Shown piece after piece: positions 1-7,074 of a DNA stretch of 21,489 nt; positions within the stretch are counted from its first letter, which is position 1, and the number at the start of each line of letters is the position of its first letter. The stretch covers positions 1-21,489 of the forward strand of contig JAEDJR010000013.1 of the NCBI GenBank assembly GCA_016296235.1, read 5' to 3'. Source of the DNA: Oscillospiraceae bacterium. Lineage in GTDB: Bacteria > Bacillota > Clostridia > Oscillospirales > Oscillospiraceae. Made by a program: the position numbers and the translations under genes. A model generated the notes under the pieces. That model saw only the letters and a list, made by a program, of their open reading frames with translations, was not told the origin of the DNA and did not search any database.

Positions 1-1419
1 CTTCTCCTGAGCAGCCTTGCGCAGCTCGCTGGTGACGGCACGAATGGAGCCGACCACTCTGCGGCGGGCACGGTTGACCTCAGTAATCTTCATCTGAACC
101 GTCTGCTTCACCAGAGCGGACAGGTCGCCGCCCTTGGGAACACCGGTCTGAGAAGCGGGGATAAACACGCGGACACCCTTGACACTGGCAACGATGCCGC
201 CCTTGTTCTCTTCCGTAATCACGCCTTCAACAACGGCCTTGCTCTCAGCAGCGGCCTCAATCTCTTCCCAAGCCTTGCCGGCCTCCAGACGCTTCTTGGA
301 CAAACGGGCAGTGCCCTCGGAATCGTTGACATGGACAACCATGACTTCGATCTCATCGCCGACTTTCAGAACTTCTTCCGGCTTCACGGAAGGATCGGAG
401 CTGAAATCATCAACAGGGATATAACCTGCGTGCTTGGTACCCAGGTCCACCTGAATCTCGGTGGCGCCAATGGCAGTAACAATGCCTGTGACCTTATCTC
501 CGTTGTTCAAAGTTTTGATAGACTGCTCGAGAAGCTCGGCAAAGTTCTCCTCCTGGGCAGTTTCAACCTTGATTTCTTCGCTCATTTTGTTGTTGACCTC
601 CTTTATTATCCACGCCGGAGTCGATGCCCCCGCCGTGATACCAACAGTTTCGGCATGAGAAAAATGCGATAGGTCGAGCTCGCCTGCATCTTCGATCAGC
701 GCTACACAATTGCAGGAATGCCTACAGATCATGGCAAGCCGTTTTGTGTTGGAGCTGTTCGAATCACCGACTACGACCATCGCATCGCAAATCTTGGATA
801 GCTCGCCCGCTTCTTTCTGCCGCTTTTCTGTCGCTTCGCATATTGTATCAAATATTTCTGAATTTGTACACACTTTTTTTATAATTTCTTTGCAGCTTTC
901 CCACAATTTCTGCGTACTGGTGGTTTGGCAGACCAATGTTACCGGAATTTTTGTGCGTTCTTCCGATTCCTGCAGCCATTGCTCCAGTTTTTCCGGCGTT
1001 TCAAAGATCAGCGGATGGCTGCACCAGCCGGCAATGGCCTCCACCTCCGGGTGCGACGGCGTTCCGATAATCACAGGCTGGCGGCCCTGGGCCTCCGCGG
1101 CCGACACCAGCTTGTGAATCCGCTTGACAAAGGGACAGGTGGCGTCCAAAATGCGCACCCCCTGCCGCTCCAGCCGTTCATAGACATCCCTGGATACGCC
1201 GTGGGAGCGGATCACCACACAGCTTCCCGCAAGCGCCTCCTCCGGCACCCGCAGTTCCCGGACGCCCTCCTGCTCAAAATGGCACACGACATGGCGGTTA
1301 TGGATAATCGGCCCCAGGGTCGCCACCGGGCCGCCTCCGGCCACAGCCTCTTCCACCAGGGAAACCGCCCGGTCCACACCGAAGCAGAAGCCCGCCGTTT
1401 TTGCCTGGATGATTTTCAT
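1..1419 (-). CDS. ispH: IspH-ribosomal protein S1 fusion (HMBPP reductase / S1 RNA-binding domains), 3' end outside window
   Basis: One open frame of 473 codons runs from ATG at 1419 off the window edge with no in-frame stop. Residues 1-278 are IspH, the iron-sulfur enzyme that reduces HMBPP to IPP/DMAPP in the last step of the MEP isoprenoid pathway. The three cluster cysteines are visible: C12 (AGFCFGV), C95 (DATCP) and C194 (FDTICEAT). HPEVE at 123-127, QTTST and the C-terminal GITAGAST motif are also present. From residue 279 the frame continues as ribosomal protein S1, with one complete S1 OB-fold (about 306-376) and most of a second. I checked codons 586-900 individually and found no stop at the junction. 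Such IspH-S1 fusions are known in Clostridia. The start overlaps the plsC stop (ATGA). S1 helps mRNA bind the 30S subunit. The number of S1 repeats cannot be seen because the gene is cut. Function is confident; whether one or two polypeptides are made is open. Confidence 0.93.
   Translation of the reverse strand, partial: MKIIQAKTAGFCFGVDRAVSLVEEAVAGGGPVATLGPIIHNRHVVCHFEQEGVRELRVPEEALAGSCVVIRSHGVSRDVYERLERQGVRILDATCPFVKRIHKLVSAAEAQGRQPVIIGTPSHPEVEAIAGWCSHPLIFETPEKLEQWLQESEERTKIPVTLVCQTTSTQKLWESCKEIIKKVCTNSEIFDTICEATEKRQKEAGELSKICDAMVVVGDSNSSNTKRLAMICRHSCNCVALIEDAGELDLSHFSHAETVGITAGASTPAWIIKEVNNKMSEEIKVETAQEENFAELLEQSIKTLNNGDKVTGIVTAIGATEIQVDLGTKHAGYIPVDDFSSDPSVKPEEVLKVGDEIEVMVVHVNDSEGTARLSKKRLEAGKAWEEIEAAAESKAVVEGVITEENKGGIVASVKGVRVFIPASQTGVPKGGDLSALVKQTVQMKITEVNRARRRVVGSIRAVTSELRKAAQEK
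596..604 (-). promoter_or_regulatory. Strong internal Shine-Dalgarno ahead of the S1 part of the fusion
   Basis: On the minus strand the sequence AAAGGAGGT lies 10 nt before an in-frame ATG (585-583) that begins MSEEIKVETAQ, a typical start for an S1 protein. It is the most complete anti-16S match seen in the window, and it sits inside the fused reading frame. It suggests that S1 can also be translated separately. Internal initiation is inference. Confidence 0.6.
842..870 (-). promoter_or_regulatory. Promoter-like element inside ispH, reading toward S1
   Basis: On the minus strand TGTACA (865-870) and TACAAT (842-847) are separated by exactly 17 nt. They match the sigma-A -35 box at 4 of 6 positions and the -10 box at 5 of 6. 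They lie in a conspicuously AT-rich stretch (about 840-895) within otherwise GC-rich coding sequence, about 257 nt upstream of the internal S1 start. This could give S1 its own transcript. The -35 lacks the TTG core, so the call is tentative. Confidence 0.35.
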
Positions 1420-2018
1420 TGCGCTTCCCCCATGGCATAGATTTTCTCCATCAGCCGGACCGTTTCCGCTTTCAGCTCCTCATCCGAGGGCTTGTCTCCC
1501 GCGAAGGAAAGCCGGTACGGCTCGCCGATGATGCAGGTCATGGGGCTGAAGGGATGCCGCCGTTCGGTCAGATAAACCGGCAGGATGGGCGTATCCGTTT
1601 TCGCCGCCATCATCAGTGCCCCCCGCTTGGGCGAGACATCCGTGCCCGCTTTCCGGCGCGTTCCCTCAGGGAACACCAGAAGCTGCTGCTCCTCCCGCAG
1701 GCACCGCAGGCCGGTCTTGATGGCCTGAATATCCGCCGCGCCGCGGTCAACGCCGAAAACGCCGATTTTCTGCAGGAACCAGCCCAGAACCGGCACCTTC
1801 AACAGCTCTTTTTTTGCCATAATTCTTGGCATATGTCCCAGTTTCAGTGCAAAAATCACCCAGATCGGGTCTGCCATCCCGGCGTGGTTGGCGCAGATCA
1901 TCATTCTGCCCGCCGGGTTCACATGTTCCCGCCCTTTGACGTGAAAAACCGGATGCCAGAAAAACATGGCAACCCGCACAATGGCATACAAAACCTTATA
2001 ACAGACGCCGCTCAGCAT
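1416..2018 (-). CDS. plsC: 1-acyl-sn-glycerol-3-phosphate acyltransferase (PlsC family)
   Basis: This 200-residue membrane-associated acyltransferase should convert lysophosphatidic acid to phosphatidic acid in phospholipid synthesis. The HX4D catalytic motif is at H45-D50 (NHAGMAD) and the acceptor-binding motif FPEGTR is at 116-121. A hydrophobic N-terminal segment (about 8-25) can anchor it to the membrane. The frame is open upstream to 2114, but I chose ATG 2018 (MLSGVCYK). The extra 32 residues would lie inside cmk and do not look like the family, and an AAGAGG sequence precedes 2018. It overlaps the end of cmk by 7 nt and the start of ispH by 3 nt, so translation is probably coupled. 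Length is near the usual bacterial size. PlsC homologues differ in acyl-chain preference, so the exact substrate is not settled. Confidence 0.9.
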   Translation of the reverse strand: MLSGVCYKVLYAIVRVAMFFWHPVFHVKGREHVNPAGRMMICANHAGMADPIWVIFALKLGHMPRIMAKKELLKVPVLGWFLQKIGVFGVDRGAADIQAIKTGLRCLREEQQLLVFPEGTRRKAGTDVSPKRGALMMAAKTDTPILPVYLTERRHPFSPMTCIIGEPYRLSFAGDKPSDEELKAETVRLMEKIYAMGEAQ

Positions 2019-2692
2019 CGGTTCAGCCTCTTTTCTATGATTTCTTTCATGGCCGCAACGCTCTGCTCGATGGTAAGCTCGGAGGTATCCAGGCGCACAG
2101 CATCCTTGGCGCACTTCAGCGGCGCGATTTCCCGGTTCATATCCCGCTCGTCCCGCTGGCGGATGTCCCGCAGGACTGTTTCAAAGTCTGACTTCTGGCC
2201 CTTTGCCCGGAATTCTGCCAACCGGCGGCGGGCACGAACCTCGGCCGAAGCGGTCAGATAGATTTTCACATCCGCTTTGGGCAGAACCACCGTTCCGATG
2301 TCGCGGCCGTCCATGACCACGTTGTGCTTTCTCGCCAGATCCCGCTGCACATCCAGCAGGAAGTCCCGAACCACGGCCAGCGTGGACAGCTTGGAGGCAT
2401 ACTCGCTCATTTCAGGGCTGCGGATTTCATCGGTCACATCCCGGCCGTTGAGAATCATATGCTGCAGGCCGTCCTCCGGGTATTGCAGCTCCACATTGAC
2501 CTCGTCAATGAGACGGGTGACGCCGTCCACGTCTCTGGGGCCAATGCCGCACATCTGGATGTAATAACCCACCGTGCGGTAGATGGCGCCGGTGTCCACA
2601 TAGACATAACCCAGGTCTTTGGCCACGGCACGGGCCATGGTGCTCTTCCCGGCCCCGGCAGGGCCGTCGATTGCAATGGAAATCGGATGCAT
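2012..2692 (-). CDS. cmk: Cytidylate kinase (CMP/dCMP kinase)
   Basis: A 226-residue soluble P-loop kinase that phosphorylates CMP and dCMP with ATP. The P-loop GPAGAGKST is at residues 10-18, followed by the YVDTGAIYR substrate motif (about 31-39) and the MDGRDIGT motif near residue 129. Length matches the family. Two in-frame ATGs exist. I chose 2692 (MHPISIAIDG) over 2698 because the GGTGAGG ribosome-binding site is 7 nt from 2692 but only 1 nt from 2698. If 2698 is used, the start overlaps the upstream stop as ATGA. The gene sits just before plsC and the ispH-S1 fusion. The cmk-S1 neighbourhood is widely conserved in bacteria. Confidence 0.96.
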   Translation of the reverse strand: MHPISIAIDGPAGAGKSTMARAVAKDLGYVYVDTGAIYRTVGYYIQMCGIGPRDVDGVTRLIDEVNVELQYPEDGLQHMILNGRDVTDEIRSPEMSEYASKLSTLAVVRDFLLDVQRDLARKHNVVMDGRDIGTVVLPKADVKIYLTASAEVRARRRLAEFRAKGQKSDFETVLRDIRQRDERDMNREIAPLKCAKDAVRLDTSELTIEQSVAAMKEIIEKRLNRC

Positions 2693-2694
2693 AT

Positions 2695-3960
2695 TCATTC
2701 CTCACCTTCAAAATCATGCCGCCCACCGGCAGCCAGACCTGCTGCCACTGCGGTGGACCAGGCAATCTGCAAATTAAACCCGCCCGTATAGGCGTCCACG
2801 TCCAGTACCTCTCCGGCGAAATACAGGCCGGGCACCAGCTTGGATTCCATGGTCTTTGGCTGCACCTCTTTAACATGGATGCCGCCCGCCGTGATAATCG
2901 CCTCCGCTACCGGCCGCAGTCCGCTGATTGCTATGGAAAATCCCTTGGTCTGATCCAGAAGCGCCCTGCGCTGCTGCCGGCTGACGGCGTTGGCCTGGGT
3001 TCCGGGCGCAATGCCCGCCCGTTCCACCATAATGGGAATCATGGTCCGGGGATACAGATCCTGCAGCGCGTGCTCGATGGTACGGTTCTGATACTGTTCA
3101 AAATCCCGCAAAATCCGCTGATCCAGCTTCTGTTCCTCCAGGGCGGGCTTCAGGTCGATGACGATCCGGTAGGTCTCCTCCGGCTTCATATGGGCGCTGG
3201 CGCTGAGAATGGTGGGGCCGGACAGGCCGAAATGGGTGAAGAGCAGCTCCCCAAAGTCCTCATAGACCGTTTTCCCCTTCTGATTGACCAGCTTCACCGC
3301 CACATTCCGCAGAGACAGTCCCTGCATTCTGGCGCACCAGTCTCCGGCCTCTTCCATGGGAACCAGAGAGCCTCTCGGTTCCCGCACCGTATGGCCCACG
3401 GCCTTTGCCAGGGCATAGCCGTCTCCGGTGGAACCAGTCAGCGGATAGGAGCAGCCGCCGGTACACAGGATCACGCACCGGCCGTACCGAGTGCCCCGGT
3501 CTGTGCGGACGCCGGCAATCTGCCCGTCCCGCAGCAGCAGCTCCTCCACCCGTTCCCGGCAGACCTCCACCTTTTCTTCCCGCAGGAAGCTCTGCAGCGC
3601 CGCAATGACGCTGGCCGAGCGGTCCGATTCCGGGAACACCCGCTGCCCCCGTTCCACCTTCAGAGGGCAGCCATGGGCTTCAAAGAACGCCATGGCGTCC
3701 GCCGGGGTGAAGCCGGACAGCGCGCTGTAAAGAAAGCGGCTGTTTCGCGGGATATTCTTCAGCACCTCTTCCCAGGCGCACTGGTTGGTCACGTTGCAGC
3801 GACCCTTGCCTGTGATGGCCAGTTTCTTTCCCAAGCGGTCGTTGGGTTCAAAAAGCGTCACTTTTGCGCCGGCTTTTGCCGCCATTCCTGCGGCCATCAT
3901 GCCGGCAGCGCCGCCGCCCACGACCAGAACCTTATGCTTCCACACGTTCGTAAACCTCAT
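2695..3960 (-). CDS. NAD(P)/FAD-dependent oxidoreductase, HI0933/BaiN-like flavoprotein
   Basis: A flavoprotein of about 421 residues. The N-terminal Rossmann motif VLVVGGGAAGMMAA (about 11-24) binds FAD, followed by GKKLAITGKGRCNVTN (about 44-59), the hallmark of the HI0933/YhiN family. The C-terminal GGIHVKEV and LYFAGEVLDVDAYTGGFN motifs complete the FAD fold. Family members include BaiN, implicated in bile acid reduction, but most are uncharacterised, so the substrate is unknown. The start is uncertain. ATG 3960 overlaps the regulator gene by 29 nt. A GTG at 3945 has a better-spaced GAGG and starts directly at the conserved WKHKVLVVG. The frame is open to 4035, but that part lies inside the regulator gene and is unlikely to be used. 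Confidence 0.85.
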   Translation of the reverse strand: MRFTNVWKHKVLVVGGGAAGMMAAGMAAKAGAKVTLFEPNDRLGKKLAITGKGRCNVTNQCAWEEVLKNIPRNSRFLYSALSGFTPADAMAFFEAHGCPLKVERGQRVFPESDRSASVIAALQSFLREEKVEVCRERVEELLLRDGQIAGVRTDRGTRYGRCVILCTGGCSYPLTGSTGDGYALAKAVGHTVREPRGSLVPMEEAGDWCARMQGLSLRNVAVKLVNQKGKTVYEDFGELLFTHFGLSGPTILSASAHMKPEETYRIVIDLKPALEEQKLDQRILRDFEQYQNRTIEHALQDLYPRTMIPIMVERAGIAPGTQANAVSRQQRRALLDQTKGFSIAISGLRPVAEAIITAGGIHVKEVQPKTMESKLVPGLYFAGEVLDVDAYTGGFNLQIAWSTAVAAGLAAGGRHDFEGEE

Positions 3961-4795
3961 ATTCCTGCCAGATTTTCTCCAGATTCTCAAAAATTCTGGA
4001 CATTTCCGGCTCTTTCCGGCGGCAGATGGATACAATCAGGGCGTTGACCAGACTCATGGGCGCCACCAGAGAATCCACCACCGATACCATGTCGCTCTTG
4101 GCCACCAGGGTATGATCCGCGTTTTTTGCCGCAGGGGCGTCGTCGGAGTCCGTAATCACAATCACCTTTGCGCCGCTGTTGCGGGCAAATTCCATCATTT
4201 TCACGGTTCGGGCGGAATACCGGGGCAGGCTGATGCCAATCACCACGTCTCCCTTGGAAACATGGAGCATCTGCTCAATCATTTCGCTGGTTGCGGAGGA
4301 GTTAATCAGTTTCACATTATCAAAAATATTGCGGAAGTAGAAGCTCATAAACAGCGCAATGGCTGCGGAAGAGCGGACGCCCACAATATAGATATTCTTT
4401 GCGTGCACAATGGCATCCACGGCCCGTTCCAGGGCGGCGCGGTTCAGCGCTTCATTGGTCATCCGGATGCTCTCCAGATCCGACTGCAGAACCATGGACA
4501 CCACGTCATGATTGCCAAACCGGTCGTTGGCCACTTCAATTCTCTGCACGGAGGTCAGCTTATTGCGCACCATCTCCTGCAGAGCCTTCTGCATGCTGGG
4601 GTATCCGTCAAAGCCCAGATCCACCGCAAAGCGCACCACTGTCGATTCGGATACGCTGACCATTTTCCCCAGCTTGCTGGCCGTCATAAAGGCCGCCTTG
4701 TCATAGGAGGCCTCAATATAATTGGCAATTCGCTTCTGCCCCTTGGAGAAGGAATTCATTTGATTATGTATCGTTGTCAGAATGTCTGCCGCCAT
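3932..4795 (-). CDS. MurR/RpiR family transcriptional regulator (HTH plus SIS domain)
   Basis: This 287-residue protein has an N-terminal helix-turn-helix of the RpiR type (about 1-77, with SVSESTVVRFAVDLGFDGYP) and a C-terminal sugar-isomerase SIS domain (about 120-250, with IVGVRSSAAI and GDVVIGISLPRYSARTV). Family members sense phosphorylated sugars or aminosugars and regulate sugar or cell-wall-recycling genes. The ligand here cannot be read from sequence. Starts at GTG 4804, ATG 4801 and ATG 4795 are in frame. I chose 4795 because AGAGG is spaced about 7 nt from it. The gene is first after a good promoter and overlaps the flavoprotein gene. No sugar uptake or catabolic gene is adjacent, which is unusual for the family. 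Confidence 0.88.
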   Translation of the reverse strand: MAADILTTIHNQMNSFSKGQKRIANYIEASYDKAAFMTASKLGKMVSVSESTVVRFAVDLGFDGYPSMQKALQEMVRNKLTSVQRIEVANDRFGNHDVVSMVLQSDLESIRMTNEALNRAALERAVDAIVHAKNIYIVGVRSSAAIALFMSFYFRNIFDNVKLINSSATSEMIEQMLHVSKGDVVIGISLPRYSARTVKMMEFARNSGAKVIVITDSDDAPAAKNADHTLVAKSDMVSVVDSLVAPMSLVNALIVSICRRKEPEMSRIFENLEKIWQEYEVYERVEA

Positions 4796-4816
4796 GGTCA
4801 TCACCTCTGTTCCTTC

Positions 4817-4845
4817 ACTATACAGACTTCCGGCCGGTTTTGCAA
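4817..4845 (-). promoter_or_regulatory. Sigma-A-type promoter of the RpiR-flavoprotein-cmk-plsC-ispH/S1 block
   Basis: On the minus strand TTGCAA (4840-4845) and TATAGT (4817-4822) are separated by 17 nt. The -10 box matches the consensus at 5 of 6 positions and the -35 box at 4 of 6. Transcription would start near 4810, about 15 nt before the regulator ATG, giving a very short leader. Confidence 0.7.
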
Positions 4846-4856
4846 GAAAAATTGCA
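4841..4856 (-). repeat. Short inverted repeat overlapping the -35 box; possible operator
   Basis: The minus strand reads TGCAA, six bases, TTGCA. This 5-bp dyad lies between the rluB stop codon and the regulator gene's promoter and overlaps the -35 element. Its position would suit autoregulation by the RpiR-type protein. The arms are short, so chance is a real alternative. Confidence 0.25.
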
Positions 4857-5567
4857 TCAATCGCCTGCTTCCAGTTTCCGGAGTTCTTCTCTGGTCAGCA
4901 GCCGCCATGTTCCCACGGGAAGATCACCCAGGGAGAGGCATCCCTCCTGGACCCGCTTGAGCCTTGTGACCGTGACGCCTGCGTACTGACACAGACGGCG
5001 GATCTGCCGGTTGCGCCCCTCCCGCAGCACCACCTCCAGCAGCGCGGTCCCGTTCTGTTCATGCAAAAGACGAATCTCCGCCGGAATGGTTTTCCTGCCA
5101 TCAATTTCGATCGACGCGGTCAGCCTCCGTTCCACACCGGGATAATAGCCGTTGATCCACACATGATAGACCTTCCGCACGGATCCGCCGGGATGCATGA
5201 GCCGGTTGGCCAGGTCGCCGTCGTTGGTCATCAGCAGCAAACCTTCGGAATTTAGATCCAGCCGCCCAACGGGGTACACCCGCTGCCCGCAGTCCCGCAC
5301 CAGCTCCGCAACGCTGCGCCGGCCCTTTTCATCCCGCAGGGTTGTCACATAGCCCCGGGGCTTGTTGAGCATCAGGCAGATCTTCGGCGGCTCTCCGGTC
5401 AGCCGAACGCCATCCACCTCGATGACGTCCTCCGCCTCATCGGCTGTATCCCCCAGAGACGCCGTATTCCCATTGACCCGGATTCTGCCCTCGGCCAGCA
5501 GCCGCTCGGCTTCCCGGCGGGACGCCACGCCGTGCCTGGAAAGAATTTTCTGTAGTCTCTCCTCCAT
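4857..5567 (-). CDS. rluB: rRNA pseudouridine synthase, RsuA/RluB/RluE/RluF family
   Basis: This 236-residue enzyme should isomerise a specific uridine in rRNA. An S4 RNA-binding domain occupies about residues 1-48 (RLQKILSRHGVASRREAE). The catalytic motif GRLDLNSEGLLL has the nucleophile D104. EGRNRQIRRL and GVTVTRLKR are the usual C-terminal family signatures. It follows the carboxypeptidase gene by 2 nt, with GGAGGA about 9 nt before the ATG. In Bacillus subtilis the orthologue also lies downstream of scpAB and dacB, and the 23S target of that RluB is the best guess here. RsuA-type (16S) specificity cannot be excluded from sequence alone. Confidence 0.88.
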   Translation of the reverse strand: MEERLQKILSRHGVASRREAERLLAEGRIRVNGNTASLGDTADEAEDVIEVDGVRLTGEPPKICLMLNKPRGYVTTLRDEKGRRSVAELVRDCGQRVYPVGRLDLNSEGLLLMTNDGDLANRLMHPGGSVRKVYHVWINGYYPGVERRLTASIEIDGRKTIPAEIRLLHEQNGTALLEVVLREGRNRQIRRLCQYAGVTVTRLKRVQEGCLSLGDLPVGTWRLLTREELRKLEAGD

Positions 5568-5569
5568 GT

Positions 5570-6625
5570 TCAGGGTTCCTCCATCACCGTTTCGCGCCAG
5601 TACAGCGGCGCTTTCGCCGTTTTGACACCGTCAATCCAGACCGTCAGCCATCCCGCCTGCTCTCCGGCCAGCACCGGAGCATAGACAAAGGCAGGCAGCT
5701 CACAGCGCAGCTCTGTCCGTTCATGCTCCGCAGCAGGCACGCAAATGGGCCGATCCGTCACCGCTTCCACCTGTCCTTCCGCGCCTCCGATGACCGGCAC
5801 GCTGGCCACAGTTTCTCCCTGCTCCGCCAGAAGCCGGTCCTCATAGGCGGAAAATCCATAGTCCAGCATGCGGCAGTGATCCTCCCAGTCACGGGGATCG
5901 TTGATGGTGACGGCAATCAGGCGTCTGCCGCCGCGTTCCGCACAGCTGACCAGAATTCGGCCCGCCGATTTGGTATAGCCGGTCTTCACCCCCACCGCGC
6001 CCTCGTAACGCCAGAGGAGCTTATTGTGGTTGGTGAACTGCCGCGTTCCGAAAACGGCGGTTTTGCTGGAAACAACCCGGTGAAACGTCGGATTGTCCAT
6101 TGCGGCGGCCGTCAGCACCGCCAGATCATAGGCGGTCGAGTAGTTGTCCTCGGAATCCAGGCCGTGGGGGTTTGCGTAGTGGGTCGAGGTCAAGCCCAAT
6201 TCCGCAGCCCTGGCGTTCATGGTCTCCACAAATTCCGGTACGCTGCCTGCGCAGTATATGGCCAGGGCCGTCGCCGCATCGTTGCCGGAATGGAGCATCA
6301 TCCCGTACAGCAGCGCCTCCACGGACAGCCGCTCTCCCTCCTTGAGGTACAGGGAAGAGCCCTCCACACCGACGGCCTCCCTGGGAACTGCAACCTGGGC
6401 CTGCAGATCGCACTGCTCCGCCGTCAGGAGTCCCGTCATAATCTTGGTCGTGCTGGCAATCAACGCCTGTTCCCGGGCGCGATGCTCCCACAGCACCCGG
6501 CCGGTGGCGCCGTCCATGACAATGGCGCTGTGTGCCGAAGTTGCCGGTTCCGCCCGGACCGGCACAGGCAAAAGGACAGCGGCAGCCAAAATTGCTGCCG
6601 CTGTCCGGCAAATCTGTCTTTTCAT
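5570..6625 (-). CDS. D-alanyl-D-alanine carboxypeptidase (penicillin-binding protein 5 type, DacB/DacF-like)
   Basis: This 351-residue exported serine peptidase trims the terminal D-Ala from peptidoglycan stem peptides. A signal peptide is clear: basic KRQICR, a hydrophobic stretch 8-20, and likely cleavage after VRA at 25. The three penicillin-binding motifs are present: S58-T-T-K61, S113-G-N and K214-T-G. A PBP5-type C-terminal domain ends at APLYW near 339-343. Only about eight residues follow, so the usual amphipathic membrane-anchoring helix appears to be absent and the protein may be free outside the membrane. It lies downstream of a GerW-type gene, and DacB/DacF enzymes act on spore cortex in Bacillus. 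A sporulation role is therefore plausible but inferred. The ribosome-binding site is weak. Confidence 0.92.
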   Translation of the reverse strand: MKRQICRTAAAILAAAVLLPVPVRAEPATSAHSAIVMDGATGRVLWEHRAREQALIASTTKIMTGLLTAEQCDLQAQVAVPREAVGVEGSSLYLKEGERLSVEALLYGMMLHSGNDAATALAIYCAGSVPEFVETMNARAAELGLTSTHYANPHGLDSEDNYSTAYDLAVLTAAAMDNPTFHRVVSSKTAVFGTRQFTNHNKLLWRYEGAVGVKTGYTKSAGRILVSCAERGGRRLIAVTINDPRDWEDHCRMLDYGFSAYEDRLLAEQGETVASVPVIGGAEGQVEAVTDRPICVPAAEHERTELRCELPAFVYAPVLAGEQAGWLTVWIDGVKTAKAPLYWRETVMEEP

Positions 6626-6634
6626 GCTTCATCA

Positions 6635-6661
6635 CCGCTGCTAGTATGCCCCGCGCAGCGG
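6635..6661 (-). promoter_or_regulatory. Hairpin just upstream of the carboxypeptidase start
   Basis: A 7-bp perfect stem (CCGCTGC/GCAGCGG) with a 13-nt loop ends 9 nt before the ATG at 6625. It includes the start of the only GGTGA-like ribosome-binding sequence. No T-run follows on the minus strand, so it is not a terminator. It could limit translation of this gene relative to its operon neighbours. Confidence 0.3.
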
Positions 6662-6672
6662 CAAATCCACGG

Positions 6673-7074
6673 TTAAGTTTTTTCCGTTGTTTCCTGTTCT
6701 TTCTTTTTGGCCAGTGAGGAAATCTGGTCAATCAGCTCCGGCAGCATTTCAATCAGCCGTTCCAACGAGTTGGAAGCCGGTTCCGCCACCGGCATCAGGC
6801 GAACCGAATCACCTTTTACAACCAGAAATGCCACGGGCGTAATCGTGACGGCTGCACCGGAGCCGCCGCCGAAGGCATTGTCCTTGGCAGCCGGATAGCC
6901 CTTGGGCGCAAAATCCGAGCCGCCGCCGGCATATCCCACCTTCACCTTGGAAACCGGGATAATGAGGACGCCTTCCGGCGTTTGAATGGGGTCACCGATG
7001 ATCGTGTTGACATCCACCATGTCCTTGAGCTTTGTCAGAGACGAGCCCATCATGTCGGGAAGAGGATGATTCAT
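6673..7074 (-). CDS. ytfJ: GerW/YtfJ family sporulation-type protein
   Basis: This 133-residue protein matches the GerW (YtfJ) family, which is needed for normal spore germination in Bacillus and is found across endospore-forming Firmicutes. Visible hallmarks are an N-terminal helix (SSLTKLKDMVDVNTIIGDPI), the VLIIPVSKVKVGYAGGGSDF strand region (36-55), a glycine-rich segment (FGGGSGAAVTITPVAFLV) and a hydrophobic/acidic C-terminal helix. There is no signal peptide or membrane segment. Its ATG overlaps the stop of the DUF2953-like gene (ATGA). The same pair, ytfI-ytfJ, is adjacent in Bacillus, which supports both calls. The biochemical activity of the family is not known. Confidence 0.88.
   Translation of the reverse strand: MNHPLPDMMGSSLTKLKDMVDVNTIIGDPIQTPEGVLIIPVSKVKVGYAGGGSDFAPKGYPAAKDNAFGGGSGAAVTITPVAFLVVKGDSVRLMPVAEPASNSLERLIEMLPELIDQISSLAKKKEQETTEKT

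Noticed and set aside
586..1419. ispH and rpsA as two separate genes with a missed stop
   Set aside because: I read every codon from 586 to 900 in the ispH frame and found none that is a stop. The ispH start and S1 start are 834 nt apart, a multiple of three.
1986..2114. Longer N-terminus for plsC from 2114
   Set aside because: The extra residues lie in the cmk gene and carry Cys/His/Arg-rich shadow sequence. ATG 2018 has a ribosome-binding site and matches the family start.
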